Assembly: GCA_930367215.1 (NCBI GenBank)
Contig: OV884056.1
Location: forward strand, 279,912,067 to 279,976,066
DNA length: 64,000 nucleotides
Reading direction: 5' to 3'
DNA from: Pollenia angustigena
Lineage: Eukaryota > Arthropoda > Insecta > Diptera > Polleniidae
Part shown: positions 20,916 to 31,431 of the stretch, in pieces
Numbering within the stretch: the stretch's first letter is position 1
Layout: each line of letters begins with the position of its first letter
Notes under the pieces: model-generated
Told to the model about the DNA's origin: nothing
Database searches by the model: none
What the model saw: the letters and a program-made list of their open reading frames with translations, nothing else
Position numbers and translations under genes: made by a program

Positions 20916-21789
20916 GTCTGCTTTCACACGTTTCATCTTTTGATGCTCAACTCATGTTTTTAGGTAAGAGAAGAAAGAAAAAAGGGGGTTGGTACGGAGA
21001 TGACTGCACTCGGTCAGTACGCTTTGTTTTTTATTCGTTGGTATATGCACAACCACTCTGCATGTAATTTTTTTTTTCTTTTTCTTTTGATTCGCTGTTA
21101 AAAATATTTTTGTTGTTTTGAACCGAAAAAAGTTCAAACCGTTTCCCTACAGATAATATTGGACTACGTGGTCAATTGTGTCTTAAATGGACTACTTACA
21201 ACATGGTCCAATGTACTGTTGTATGGACCATGTTATAAGAAATGAACATGCAGTGCTGCCAACAACTGCATGATATATACTTTTCTATAGTTAACAGTAA
21301 TACACATTGGTAGCTCTGATGGTGTCCATTATTAATCGTTTATTTAAAAGTGAAAGTTTGTGAAATTTGTGGAAAAAAGGTAAAAAAAATTAAAAATACC
21401 AAGTAAATATATTTAATAATAGCAATAATACATACCTTGAAAGGCGATTAGCAAAAAATGAAAAAGAAATATGCTTAAACTACACCTTAAGTGTACTCCA
21501 TACTGTAGTTACGTGGAGTACTTTTAAAACTAACCCACTTTAGTACTCCATGGAGTAGTGTAAGGGCTACTTCGGTGGGTTATATGGTCCCCTCCTAGGA
21601 CATCGTAATGTTAAATGGACCACCTTTTACCCATATATTTGGAGTAGTTTTGGAGTACTCCTACTCCTTTATGGACTACTCTTTACATGCATGTATGGAC
21701 TTGTCTCGTTATCTGCAGGGTTGTTGCGTGTGATTATATAAATTATTATCTTTGTTGAACATCAAAAGATGAAACGTGTAAATTCAGAC
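20916..21789. mobile_element. Layer 4: TTA MITE, second copy of the layer-1 family
   Basis: Ends GTCTGCTTTCACACGTTTCA and GTCTGAATTTACACGTTTCA (complement), TTA on both sides (20913-20915, 21790-21792). Its interior aligns in the same orientation with the two outer pieces of 18317-31428. Without the insert at 21145-21720 it is about 296 bp. Confidence 0.9.
21145..21720. mobile_element. Layer 5: MITE with CCCTRCARATAA ends (copy 1)
   Basis: Ends CCCTACAGATAA and CCCTGCAGATAA (complement), flanked by TT. Comparison with the uninterrupted MITE end at about 31350 supports a 2-bp duplication. Contains inverted GGAGTAGTTTT/AAAACTACTCC words and TCCTAGGACATCGTAATGTT. Copy 2 is at 28671-29096. Superfamily unknown. 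Confidence 0.85.
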
Positions 21790-22254
21790 TTAGAATCAAT
21801 TGTCATCTCGTATTTTTAATTTTGTAACGAACGAGTTTTGCAACTCACCTACTCAATTGTTTGTTAAGATTTGCTTAATAAGAACATAAAATACATTTTT
21901 GAAATGCAATGAGTACTCAACACGGTTTTTGCTTACTAAACATTGAGATTAATTACAACCAGGGCTATGGCAGCAATATTTTTTAACTTTCCTTCATTTT
22001 GTATAAAATCACTTAAAACGTATTAGAATAAATCAAATTCTAAGCTTTCATTAAATTTATCTTTTAATAAAAGAAATTGTGCGATTAATCGACATTAATT
22101 AATCGATTTATTCGTTATTCGAAAATCGTCTTTTTAAAATTATTCGAACAAGAGTTTGGTTTTGTTTGATCGATTAATCGAATTATTCTTAATCGGTTGA
22201 CAACTCTAGTATATATAATTGTTAGCGACAAAGTAAACTTAGAAATTTGATATT

Positions 22255-22767
22255 AAGGGTCCTCATGATTCCGTTTATAAGTCTCGTAAACTGTGCAAAC
22301 TGTGCATTCTTACACCCTCGTAAATGAACTGTCAAAAATTGTATGAGAATTCATTTACACAAACTGCTTAAATTTGCCCAACAATTTTGACTCGTAAACT
22401 TGCGCTGTTCAATTGTGCATTTATACAGACAAATTTTTTTAATGTTTACCGCCGTTTTCAGTGAAAACTTCAAGTGTAAATAAATCACAAACAATAAATT
22501 CTTGCAATAATATAAGCATATTAGTCTTTTGGCTTTCTTTATGCATGTTTAAAAACAAATTTCATTTATAATTTACAAATTTCAAGTTTTTTATTATATT
22601 TTTAATTATTTTTTTTTTTTTGATATATTTTTTATTGACGTTTCTGATTGAAATGACATTAATTGTTTAAAAATATACAAAAATTAAAAAGGATCTTCAT
22701 GAAACGAGTCTCGCAAGTTTACCCATTTGCACAAATGGTAATTTTAAGCAATATCATGAAGACCCTT
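22255..22767. mobile_element. MITE in left arm, TIR AAGGGTCYTCATGA, TSD ATT
   Basis: Ends AAGGGTCCTCATGAT and AAGGGTCTTCATGAT (complement), with ATT on both sides (22252-22254, 22768-22770). The right arm (about 28128-28136) has the empty site GATATTGTG. 513 bp, non-coding. Confidence 0.87.
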
Positions 22768-23320
22768 ATTGTGTTTTGTGTTATACAAGTTGATTTAAAA
22801 AAAAAAAATTTATGACTTTTCTTGTTTTTTATAAGTATGTTATTTGGAAAAGAAATATTTTTTCAGACTATTGTTGTTTTTTTATTTGCGCCTATCATAA
22901 ATATATTTTTTAGGTAAAACACTTTTGTTTGCTATATGCACTTGCGTAGACATTTATAAATAAAGCAATAATTATGACGCCAACAATAACGAAACCCAAA
23001 TTTTCATGCAAGTAGCGATCCTTTTTTATGAACATTTTTTGCCAATTTTACACACTTGTGACCTTTTTATTTGTTGCTGCATATACGTATGACAAACAAT
23101 ACCTTGTGGAATCACAACAACAAATGTATGCAAATTTATGATCTATTTTTTTTAGCGAAAAATAAAGGGTTATTTATTTTTTCACTTGTTATTTTTACAA
23201 CAGGTATAGGAAAAAAATTATGAATAATTATGACGCCAATATTTACACAGAAAAAGAATTGTACACACCATCTGAGGCAAGTGATGCACATATGAGGGGT
23301 ATAGTTGCAAAGACTGCAAT

Positions 23321-23517
23321 GTCCACTTTTTTACAAACGTAGCTTATAATACCTCTTAGTTGTATTTAATGAATGCTTTTAATTAGTGAATATTACATTA
23401 CTAGAAACACATTTATCCCATAAAAAAGGATGTTCAAAAATTAAGAGTTGAACATACTTTTGGAGATTGGAGATTGTCGTTTTTGCAATGATCACAGTTT
23501 GTTGAGCTCTTTTTCTC
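23321..23517. other. 3' flank of the hAT transposase
   Basis: Single-copy centre of the hAT element beyond the left arm. An open frame continues in complement over about 23400-23560 (contains ERKRAQQTVIIAKTT), possibly a displaced C-terminal part of the transposase, but I cannot match it to the hAT dimerisation domain. Confidence 0.35.
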
Positions 23518-25269
23518 TCAACTATTTTCAAAAATGAGCGCTATTTTTTTTAATAAGTTAATTTTCTTAAAATTTACCTGTGTTGGGGGAACACCAAAAA
23601 TAATATTAGATATTATATAAAGCTCTTCATCTACAGCTTTTCTATCCCTCCAATAACTTAGAACGCAAGTATCACTTCTTAAAAATGGTAATTTTAGCCT
23701 TTCAATTCTTGTATATACATTAACAGACTCGTTTTGTACCATTATATCTTGCCTTAAGAAGGCTGTTAATATGTCATCGTCTTCTTCAATGTTTTTGTCA
23801 TCTAATGTATTAGATACTTTAACTCCATACTCCTTATTAAGTGACACAAATCTATCCCACACCTTTTTGAGAAATGTAATTGCCCTTTCTTTTTCGTTTG
23901 TAGACAACCTATTATGAAATCGTGGATCAAAGTACAAACATGAAATGAGTATATCATTCTTATTTAGTGTAATCGATCGTTTTTCTAAATACGTTAGAGT
24001 TAAGTCTCCTAATATCTTTGTGAAGGTATTTTCAGTAGATTTTACGACAATTTGTTTTATTAATAATTTGCATTTAAGCCAATTCGCATAAAAGTCGCTA
24101 TAATTTAAAGTCTCCTCTTGAAATTTGGTCAATATATCATTAATTGGGCTAAAAACTACTAAAAAATCGTCAACCTTCTTCCAAAATTGGTCGTTAGCTT
24201 CAAAATAATCATCTTCAGCAGTATAGGCAGGCATATCTGGGTGCTCAATAAATGATTTTGCCGTTTTTAAGTCGTTGATCATTTTAAAAGTAGATCCCCA
24301 ACGTGTTGGACAATCGATTTGTGGTACACGCACATGATTTAAATCAAATAAATGTCGAAATCCATTCGTCGGTTTTCTTAAAAACTTTGTAAAATTTCTA
24401 CACAGTATAATGAACTGGTTGATACTTGAATTTTTAATAACATCAACTGCAACTAACTGTGCCGTATGCGCAGCACACCTGCATATTGTTACATCGCCTA
24501 AATCAATATCGTTGTCATTATCCATTTCATCTTAAACATTTCGGTAGTCGCTATTATTCAAAAAGTCATCTTCATATTTAGAAAGGCACTGGGACAATAA
24601 TGACGTTGTTTTCAACATGTTCGCTCCATTGTCAGAAGTCACTGCAATTACCTGTTGTAAGTTTAAATTATATTTATTTAAAGTTTTGATTATTTCTGTT
24701 GGCAAATTTTTAGACTTAGTTGAGCCAGCTCCTTTTAACTCGATCATTCCAACTCTAGAAATAATATTTCCATTATTGCAGTATTGTAAACTGATTCCAA
24801 AAATGCTCCTTTCTAATTTAGTCGCACTATCAATTTTAATATAAAATAATTTATTTGACAGTTCACTTTGAATTAAACCACGAAGTTTAGTCACAACATC
24901 ACATAAAATTTTTTTGGCATTGTCCGAATTTAAAGAAAAAATTTGCCCGCTGTTTGTTTTTAATGCACTACATATAGGTTTCAAAATATTTTGCATGTTA
25001 TTGCTGTTTAAAATATCAAACGCTAATCCATTTTCAGTGACCAGTCCTATATACGATTTTATTATTTCATGTCGATTAACTGAAACAAATGCTTTTACAT
25101 TTTTGGACTTTATTATGGATTTTTTAAGATCTATTTCAATCTTATGCATTTTAAGTAAATGTGACTTTAAATTATAGCTTCTGTTATTATTTAATGTTTT
25201 TTTGCATATTTTGCATAAAACTTTGTCCTCAATATCACACACATCAAAATAATCATATATTTTTTCCAT
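23518..25269 (-). pseudogene. hAT transposase with BED zinc finger, one in-frame stop
   Basis: Start ATG at 25269. Residues 19-42 form a BED finger (C19, C22, H37, H42). KIDSATK (Asp147) and TSDNGANM (Asp213) fit the first two acidic residues of the hAT triad. After codon 245 comes TAA at 24532-24534, and the same frame continues with CRCAAHTAQL (the hAT C-x2-H block) and CPTRWGSTFKMIND. It ends with a YWRDRKAVDEEL-like helix and FGVPPTQ, where hAT proteins normally begin the dimerisation domain. The frame then follows GTAAAT, so the C-terminus is truncated or spliced in a way I cannot resolve. About 581 codons are open apart from the single stop. It would cut and re-insert the element; as read it cannot be made in full. 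Confidence 0.85.
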
Positions 25270-25384
25270 TATTATTTATTACTTGTAAAAACTATTTTCG
25301 TGAGACCAAACGTTAAAAATCAAATTAAACAACTGTCGTTTTGTCAGATTGTGCGACCTAATTTATACACTCGTTTCCTTTTCC

Positions 25385-25760
25385 TTATGTAAAAAAACAA
25401 GTGAAAAAGTAAATAACCCTTTATTTTCCGCTAAAAAATAGATCATAAATTTGCATACATTTGTTGTTGTGATTCCACATGGTATTCTTGCACTTGTTTG
25501 TCATATGTATATGCAACAACAAATAAAAAGGTCACAAGTGTGTAAAATTGGCAAAAAATGTTCATAAAAAAGGATCGCTACTTGCATGAAAATTTGGGTT
25601 TCGTTATTGTTGGCGTCATAATTATTGTCTACGCAAGTGCATATAGAAAACAAAAGTGTTTTACCTAAAAAATATTTATGATTGGTCCAAATAAAAAAAA
25701 AAACAACACTACTCTGAAAAAGCGTTTCTTTTCCAAATAACATACCTACCTACTTATAAA
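25385..25760. repeat. Extra partial copy of the arm's inner segment
   Basis: Repeats, in the orientation of the right arm, the segment from TTCCGCTAAAAAATAGATCA through CACAAGTGTGTAAAATTGGC to TTATAAAAAAAAACAAGAAA. The right arm proper follows again from 25772, so the right inner boundary carries a tandem duplication of about 360 bp. Confidence 0.75.
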
Positions 25761-25938
25761 AAAAAACAAGAAATGCAACATATGCGCATCACTTGTCTCA
25801 GATGGTGTGTACAATTCTTTTTCTGCGTAAATATTGGCGTCATAATTATTCATACTTTTTTTCCTATACCTGTTGTAAAAATAACAAGTGAAAAAATAAA
25901 TAACCCTTTATTTTCCGCTAAAAAAAATAGATCATAAA

Positions 25939-26951
25939 TTAAATTGCTTGCTTTAAAATAGCAACAGCACCGAAATTTTTGCTTTGTTTACATTTTTTGC
26001 TGCAAATTAAAAAACTGTATTTTTCAATGCCTTTTATTACTTTGATAGAGAGTAAGCAAAAGCAAAAGCAGAAAAAGAGAGAGTAAATAATTTTTTTAGT
26101 CTCGCTATGTGTATGTTCTTTGCTTAATCAGTCAGCAACGCAACAACTTAAGTAAGTAATAAATTTTGTTCAAGTTTTTTTTGGGCTTTTCATGCGCTTA
26201 AAGTCAGCAAGTTAACTTCTTTGCTGTTGCTGGCTGGCACTTCTTACATATATTTTGAATATTTTGAATTTCTTAGTATTTTTGCAGAAAGAATGTTTAA
26301 AGATCATTACCGTTAGATTTTTTTTTTTTTTTTGCGAAAAAACTAATTTTTGTTCTTTTATTTAGTGAGTTACGCAAAACCATATTTTTAGGTACCTAGG
26401 TATTTCTTTAATGTTTTTAGTGTGTTTTCTCAATAAATACGAAAATACATAGTATGTATCTAGGTATGTACATATGAAAATAAATAAAACTTCACATGTT
26501 AGATTAAAAACTCTATCACTTTTAAACATATGTATGTATGTGAGCAAATTTTACACATAGCTTGGTCATTATCAAAATAAAAATATTTTTCAATTATTCT
26601 TCGATTTACACGCGGCGCCATAATTCTTAGTTCTTACCGTCAAAGATTTTTTCAAAACAAATTTCTGCAACAGCAAGCAACAGCGATCAAGTCAAAAAAA
26701 TGTTAAGCAGCCAGCCAAGCAACTACATAAAAAAAAACAAAAACATATTACTTACAGCAACAGCATTTTTTTTAGTGGTTGCTTGACTGAATGTTTAAAC
26801 TTTAAGCTGAGAACATACACATAGTGACAGTAAAGACATTATTAACTCTCACTTTTTCTGCTTTTGCTTTTTGCTTTTACTGTGTTCTTTTTCTTAAGTT
26901 AAGTTAAGCAATTACAAAAGCATTAAAAATAGTCAAGCATTTTTAAACACT
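25939..26951. mobile_element. Foldback-like insertion in right arm
   Basis: Replaces the left-arm words TGCATACATTTG between GATCATAAATT and GGTTGTGATTCC. Its two halves are imperfectly inverted: AAGCAAAAGCAGAAAAAGAG ... CTATGTGTATGTTC at 26.05-26.13 kb against the complement of 26.80-26.91 kb. There is no transposase and no clear TSD. It also contains a 17-T tract and CTAGGTACCTAGGT-type words. Confidence 0.6.
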
Positions 26952-27109
26952 GGTTGTGATTCCACAAGGTATTGTTTGTCATACGTATATGAAACAACAA
27001 ATAAAAAGGTCACAAGTGTGTAAAATTGGCAAAAAATGTTCATAAAAAGGATCGCTACTTGCATGAAAATTTGGGTTTTGTTATTGTTGGCGTCATAATT
27101 ATTGCTTTA

Positions 27110-27928
27110 CAGTAGTTCCCGCTTAAGTGCGCATCGAAAAATGTTCAGTTTTCTACGCATTTAAACGGGGAATCATTTAACCGATAACCCGGATAAATGC
27201 GCAATCAACGCATTTATAAAAACCTCGCTTAAAAAACTTAATAATCATTTAAAAGTACTTCTTTAGTTACATATAAGGGAAAATAAAATTTATTATAGGT
27301 ACATAGTTTTCATACGAAATTAAATACATATAATATTAAAACTAATTCAATAAACATTCTTACATAAATACTTATGGACATACATTTTTATTAAAAATAT
27401 AAATATGTTTTGTTTATAATATGTATTTTATTCGACCTTTATTATTTTCAAGTATTAATAGGTCTTCAGGTCTTTTTTAAACCCATATTTTAACCCATAT
27501 TAAGGCTCCAACTTATTCACTCTTTCCTCTTCTTCATCATCGGAAGATTCCGATAACTTTTTAAAATTATTCTCTATGATTTTTGAAATTCAAGAGAAAT
27601 TTACTTTTTTACTTCAACTGCCGTTTTAAATGTTTGTGTTGCCATCATATAAGTACAAAAATACTTTTACTAACTTTATAAATGCCTTGATGGATATTTA
27701 AAAAAATTTCAAGTTTTTTTGGTTACGCATTTAAGTGATTTATTTTGTTCAAATTTATGTAATATCGGACAAAAATAATGAATCATTAAAACGGGGAACG
27801 CATTTAAGCGAGGTCATTTAAGCGGGATTTTGTTCATGTAATTATGTGAAAATGTTGCTTGCCAGCACTTTTTGCGCATTTAAGAGGGGTAATCATTTAA
27901 GCGAGGTGCATTTAAGCGGGAACTACTG
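27110..27928. mobile_element. pogo-like MITE, TIR CAGTAGTTCCCGCTTAA, TA TSD (copy 2)
   Basis: Same family as 2710-3660, inverted relative to it. TA flanks at 27108-27109 and 27929-27930; the left arm at about 22966 shows the empty site GCTTTATTTATAAATG with one TA. It keeps the same acidic coding remnant in complement (SESSDDEEEERVNKLEP). Confidence 0.93.
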
Positions 27929-28164
27929 TATTTATAAATGTCTACGCAAGTGCATATAGCAAACAAAAGTGTTTTACCTAAAAAATATATTTATGATAGG
28001 CGCAAATAAAAAAACAACAATAGTCTGAAAAAATATTTCTTTTCCAAATTACATACTTATAAAAAACAAGAAAAGTCATAAATTTTTTTTTTAAATCAAC
28101 TTGTAGGTATAACACAAAACACAATATCAAATTTCTAAGTTTACTTTGTCGCTAACAATTATAT

Positions 28165-28197
<33 letters not shown>

Positions 28198-28418
28198 TGC
28201 ATAGTCTTTACAACAGATCACTTCTTTAAATGTTCTTTTCTCTAGAAGATCATATATAAGCAGCCTCCTACCTACATTTACACAACATCCTTTTTTTTGA
28301 GCTTCTATTACAAGATTGCGATTTGTTGTTCTAATTTGAATTCATCCATTATCATCAACAATTAAATGAGCTAAGCTAAAAATAAAATGCTTACGTCATA
28401 AAACTATGATCTACACAC

Positions 28419-29382
28419 TAGAGGTCTGCAAGAATAAATAAAAACCAATTTCAACACACTCATTTGTTTTTTAACTGCAATGTGTCGAGCACCCAATAAT
28501 AAAGAAACAAATGAAAGAATAACCAAAGACAAAACGAATAAAAACTCATTCAATTCAGTCAACTCAAGTCAAATGAGTGAAATATTCATATATAATTTGA
28601 ATATAAAATTTCTGTACCTAGACATTACGTATGTATGTGTAAGCTTAACTCTTACAAATAAAAGAAGCCACCCTGCAAATAAAATTGGACCACCTGACCC
28701 ATTTTGATAAAATGGACTACTCCATGGACTAGTCCGATGTAATGCAAGCATGGACCATGCCATTGTTAAAAAGTGTTTGTAGTGAGACGACATGTCTTCG
28801 TTTTTTAACGACATGCTTTCGTGTTTAAACGACTTCAAAACTAATCCTCTTGAGTATACCATGGAGTAGTTTTAAAACTACTCCTTACTGGTCCAAAGGT
28901 GGGTTATATACCATGGAGTAGTTTTAAAACTACTCCTTAGTGGTCCAAAGGTGGGTTATATGGTCCTCTCCTAGGACATCGTAATGTTAAATAGACCAGG
29001 TTTTTTCCATACGTTTGGGTTACTTGTGGACTAGTCCTGGTCCCTTGTGGACTACTCTTTACACGCGTGTTTGGACTGGTCCTATTATTTGCAGGGCACA
29101 AGCTTACACACATATTATATCAATGTATTCAAATAAATGTATGGACATTTATTCGAATATTTTTTGTAAACTTGCTCTCTCTAACGGGTCATTCCACTGT
29201 TTTGTTATTTATGAATGACTCTCAAATTCATTTACAGTAAACAAGTATTTTATTCAATTCATTCTCTCTTATTTTTGTATATGGTTTACTCTTTTCTTAC
29301 ATTTTTGAATGTTTAATATTTGAGTAAATGTTGTGCACTTTGAATATAGGCAAACAAGTGAATTATTCAAAGCAGACCTCTA
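28419..29382. mobile_element. hAT MITE in right arm, TIR TAGAGGTCTGC, TSD CTACACAC
   Basis: Mirror copy of 19414-19949 with matching 8-bp flanks (28411-28418, 29383-29390). It is 964 bp because of the 426-bp insert at 28671-29096 plus its 2-bp TSD; without it the length is exactly 536 bp as in the left arm. Confidence 0.88.
28671..29096. mobile_element. MITE with CCCTGCAAATAA ends (copy 2)
   Basis: Ends CCCTGCAAATAA and TTATTTGCAGGG, flanked by CA (28669-28670, 29097-29098). The left arm at about 19690-19705 shows the empty site AGAAGCCACAAGCTT in complement. It contains a tandem duplication of about 55 bp (ACCATGGAGTAGTTTTAAAA repeated near 28858 and 28910). Confidence 0.9.
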
Positions 29383-30173
29383 CTACACACCCACGCATAA
29401 AAATGTTTGTCCTTATAAAAGATACTTTGTCTGTTGTAAATAAATTTCTCAAAACACAATCGCACTTTTGTACCTTTGCTCTATTTTTGAACAACTAGTT
29501 TAAACACCAATTTAATTTTGTCTTTGATATAACACTCCCTATATTCTTTTAATGGCTGTTTATAAATTAAATATTATTATAAATACAAACTAAGTACATA
29601 TGTACATATATATTTTCTTAAAATATTAGTTAACTTTTCAATATTTTTTATATTTTTGCACTCAAACTATAAAACTCACCTTTCAACCATATTTTGCCTT
29701 TTTTCAATAAATTAACCATCAAACATAATTATTTACTTCTTCCTACACATACTCACATTCAAAGATTTTCTTATTTTAAATTTTTCCCTTTTTATTTTTT
29801 TTTTTTTTTTTGTATGTACACACAAAAAAAATTTTTTTTCTTCATATTGTGACTATTATTAGTTTATTTTTCGACTAATAATATGTTTACTATTTACTCT
29901 AAAATATTTAAATATGTCGTGTGTAATAGTCGCATATTTTGTGTCGCATATTTTGGCAGTCGATGATCAACAAGACGGCATATTTTGTTTTGTTATGTTA
30001 TTTATATTCGTACATTTCGCATATACTGCGGCAGTTTGTAATGTGTGGTAGGAATATATTGATATTGTAGAAACAAAACATTTAATATTTATGGTGACAA
30101 AAAATATGTTAAAGTTACGATATAAAATATATTTATACGGCGAAATATTTAATATTTTGCGCATTTTATATTA

Positions 30174-31076
30174 GTGTTATTCACACCGAACTTGTTAATT
30201 TGTTACTCGGTAGTTTGTTAATTTGTTAAAGTTACCAACTGTGAACGACCCCCTGTTTAAGACTTTGTTAGTCTGGTAACTTTAAAATAAAAAATTTAAC
30301 AAACTTATAGTATGTTCACATTTGGCTTCTTAAACGCGTTTAAGCAGTTCGAACGTGATTAAGCTCTAATCACTTCAAAATCGAGATGATTACCCATACA
30401 TTGAAGTGATTTGTTAATCACTTCAAATCGACATGATTACAGCTAAATCACTTCATAAACCACATAGAATCCACTGAACATACCCTAATAATGTAGAATC
30501 GCTCGATTGTGTACAACCGGCCAAGATGTCTGCTTAATGTTTTTATTTTTTTTTTCCTTAAATAATTCATAAATTTTCACAATTTCATCATTAAATTGAT
30601 TAAAATAATCTTCTGATAACTTTATAAAAGTGTTTTTATCCATTTTTAATACTTTAAAGAAATTTAAATATGTTTGTTGTTTTTGTGTGTGCTTGTGTGT
30701 GTGTTTTTTCTTAATCATCTGTCATCTTAATCATCTCAAATGTAATGTGAACGGCTTTGATTAGCTAAATCAACATTTTGCTTAAACGCGTTTAAAAACC
30801 CAAATGTGAACATACTATTACTCTCAATGTACACGAAAATTGCCAAAACACAAATATTTTTTAAGAAATGTATCACAAATGACTTTTTTATTATATTTAT
30901 TTAGAAACTGCAACACTGATTTTGAGTTACCAACTAACAACTATTTTATCAGGGGTGCCGTGTCGGTAATTTGTTAAATGTTAATCCGGTAACGCGTTAA
31001 ATATACAAAAACAAAATGCGTGTAAAAAAGTAACGATTAACGACTAACAAACTAACAAGCTCGGTGTGAATACCAC
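30174..31076. mobile_element. Non-autonomous element, TIR GTGKTATTCACACCGA, TSD TATTA
   Basis: Ends GTGTTATTCACACCGAACTT and GTGGTATTCACACCGAGCTT (complement), both followed by GTTARTTTGTTA. Flanks TATTA (30169-30173, 31077-31081); the corresponding left-arm sequence near 18615-18630 has one copy (GTAATATTAAAAAG in complement). Contains the element at 30308-30817. Confidence 0.85.
30308..30817. mobile_element. MITE, TIR TAGTATGTTCACATTTGG, TSD TTA
   Basis: Ends TAGTATGTTCACATTTGG on both sides, then TTAAACGCGTTTAAGC, itself a palindrome; TTA flanks (30305-30307, 30818-30820). Also repeats TCACTTCAAATCGA-type words. A minus-strand frame (30485-30718) with DKNTFIKLSEDYFNQFNDEI could be a scrap of an element protein; no domain recognised. 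Confidence 0.82.
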
Positions 31077-31431
31077 TATTATAAAGTTACCACTGGTTAA
31101 ATATTTTTGAATATTACTACAATGTTGTTAGTAAATTATGAATATTTTTGCGATATGAATACCTTTAAATATTTTAGTTTTGAATATTTACTGTCGTTTT
31201 CGGTATGAAGAAAAAAAACTACCTATTTACTAATTTTTAAACCCTGGGTACACATATGCACAACAATGGCTGCATGTAATTTTTTTCTTTGATTCGCTGT
31301 TAATAAAATTGTTGTTGTTTTGAACCGAAAAAAGTTGAAACCGATTGCTGCGTGGGATTGCATTGGCATCTTTAAAAGGAAATTGAAAAGAAGGTGAGCT
31401 TCAAAAGATGAAACGTGTAAATTCAGACTTA

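Larger units (their letters stand above)
20224..22208. mobile_element. Layer 3: hAT non-autonomous element, TIR TAGAGTTGTCAA, TSD GTATATAT
   Basis: Ends TAGAGTTGTCAA and TTGACAACTCTA, 8-bp GTATATAT on both sides (20216-20223, 22209-22216). The right arm at about 28160-28175 holds the empty site with a single GTATATAT, which proves the insertion. Rich in ATTCG/CGATTAATCGA words; no transposase. Contains layers 4 and 5. Confidence 0.93.
18612..23320 (+). repeat. Left inverted arm of the hAT element
   Basis: Reverse-complementary to 25772-31083 apart from insertions unique to one side. The open frame at 18632-18829 is identical over 65 residues to the one at 29967-30164 on the other strand; the frame at 19556-19888 matches 28480-28707 with one change over the shared part. 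Those frames are arm sequence, not genes. Insertions found only here: 20224-22208 and 22255-22767. Confidence 0.9.
25772..31083 (-). repeat. Right inverted arm of the hAT element
   Basis: Reverse complement of 18612-23320. Insertions unique to this arm: 25939-26951, 27110-27928, 28671-29096 and 30174-31076. For three of them the left arm shows the clean pre-insertion sequence. Confidence 0.9.
18451..31246 (-). mobile_element. Layer 2: hAT element with ~2.4-kb inverted arms, TIR CAGGGTTTAAAAAT, TSD GGTACACA
   Basis: Both ends are CAGGGTTTAAAAAT (perfect over 14 bp), flanked by perfect 8-bp duplications GGTACACA (18443-18450, 31247-31254). The unoccupied target can be read in the sibling MITE at 20916-21789 (GTTGGTATATGCACAAC). 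The central minus-strand gene (23518-25269) is a BED-finger hAT transposase. The outermost 150 bp on each side are diverged; inside that, two arms are near-identical in inverted orientation. Removing later insertions leaves an element of roughly 7-8 kb. It is unlikely to be active now because of the stop codon in the transposase and the truncated C-terminus. Confidence 0.9.
18317..31428. mobile_element. Layer 1: TTA-flanked MITE that hosts the hAT element
   Basis: Terminal repeats GTCTGCTTTCACACGTTTTA and GTCTGAATTTACACGTTTCA (complement), flanked by TTA (18314-18316, 31429-31431). Outside the hAT insertion only 134 + 174 bp remain, the same size and sequence as the second copy at 20916-21789 once that copy's own insert is removed. 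So the 13-kb span is a roughly 300-bp Harbinger-type MITE with a 12.8-kb insertion. Confidence 0.88.

Noticed and set aside
25939..26951. Considered as a hAT insertion with CAGTG ends
   Set aside because: Only one side has CAGTG and no TSD is present; reported only as a foldback-like insertion.
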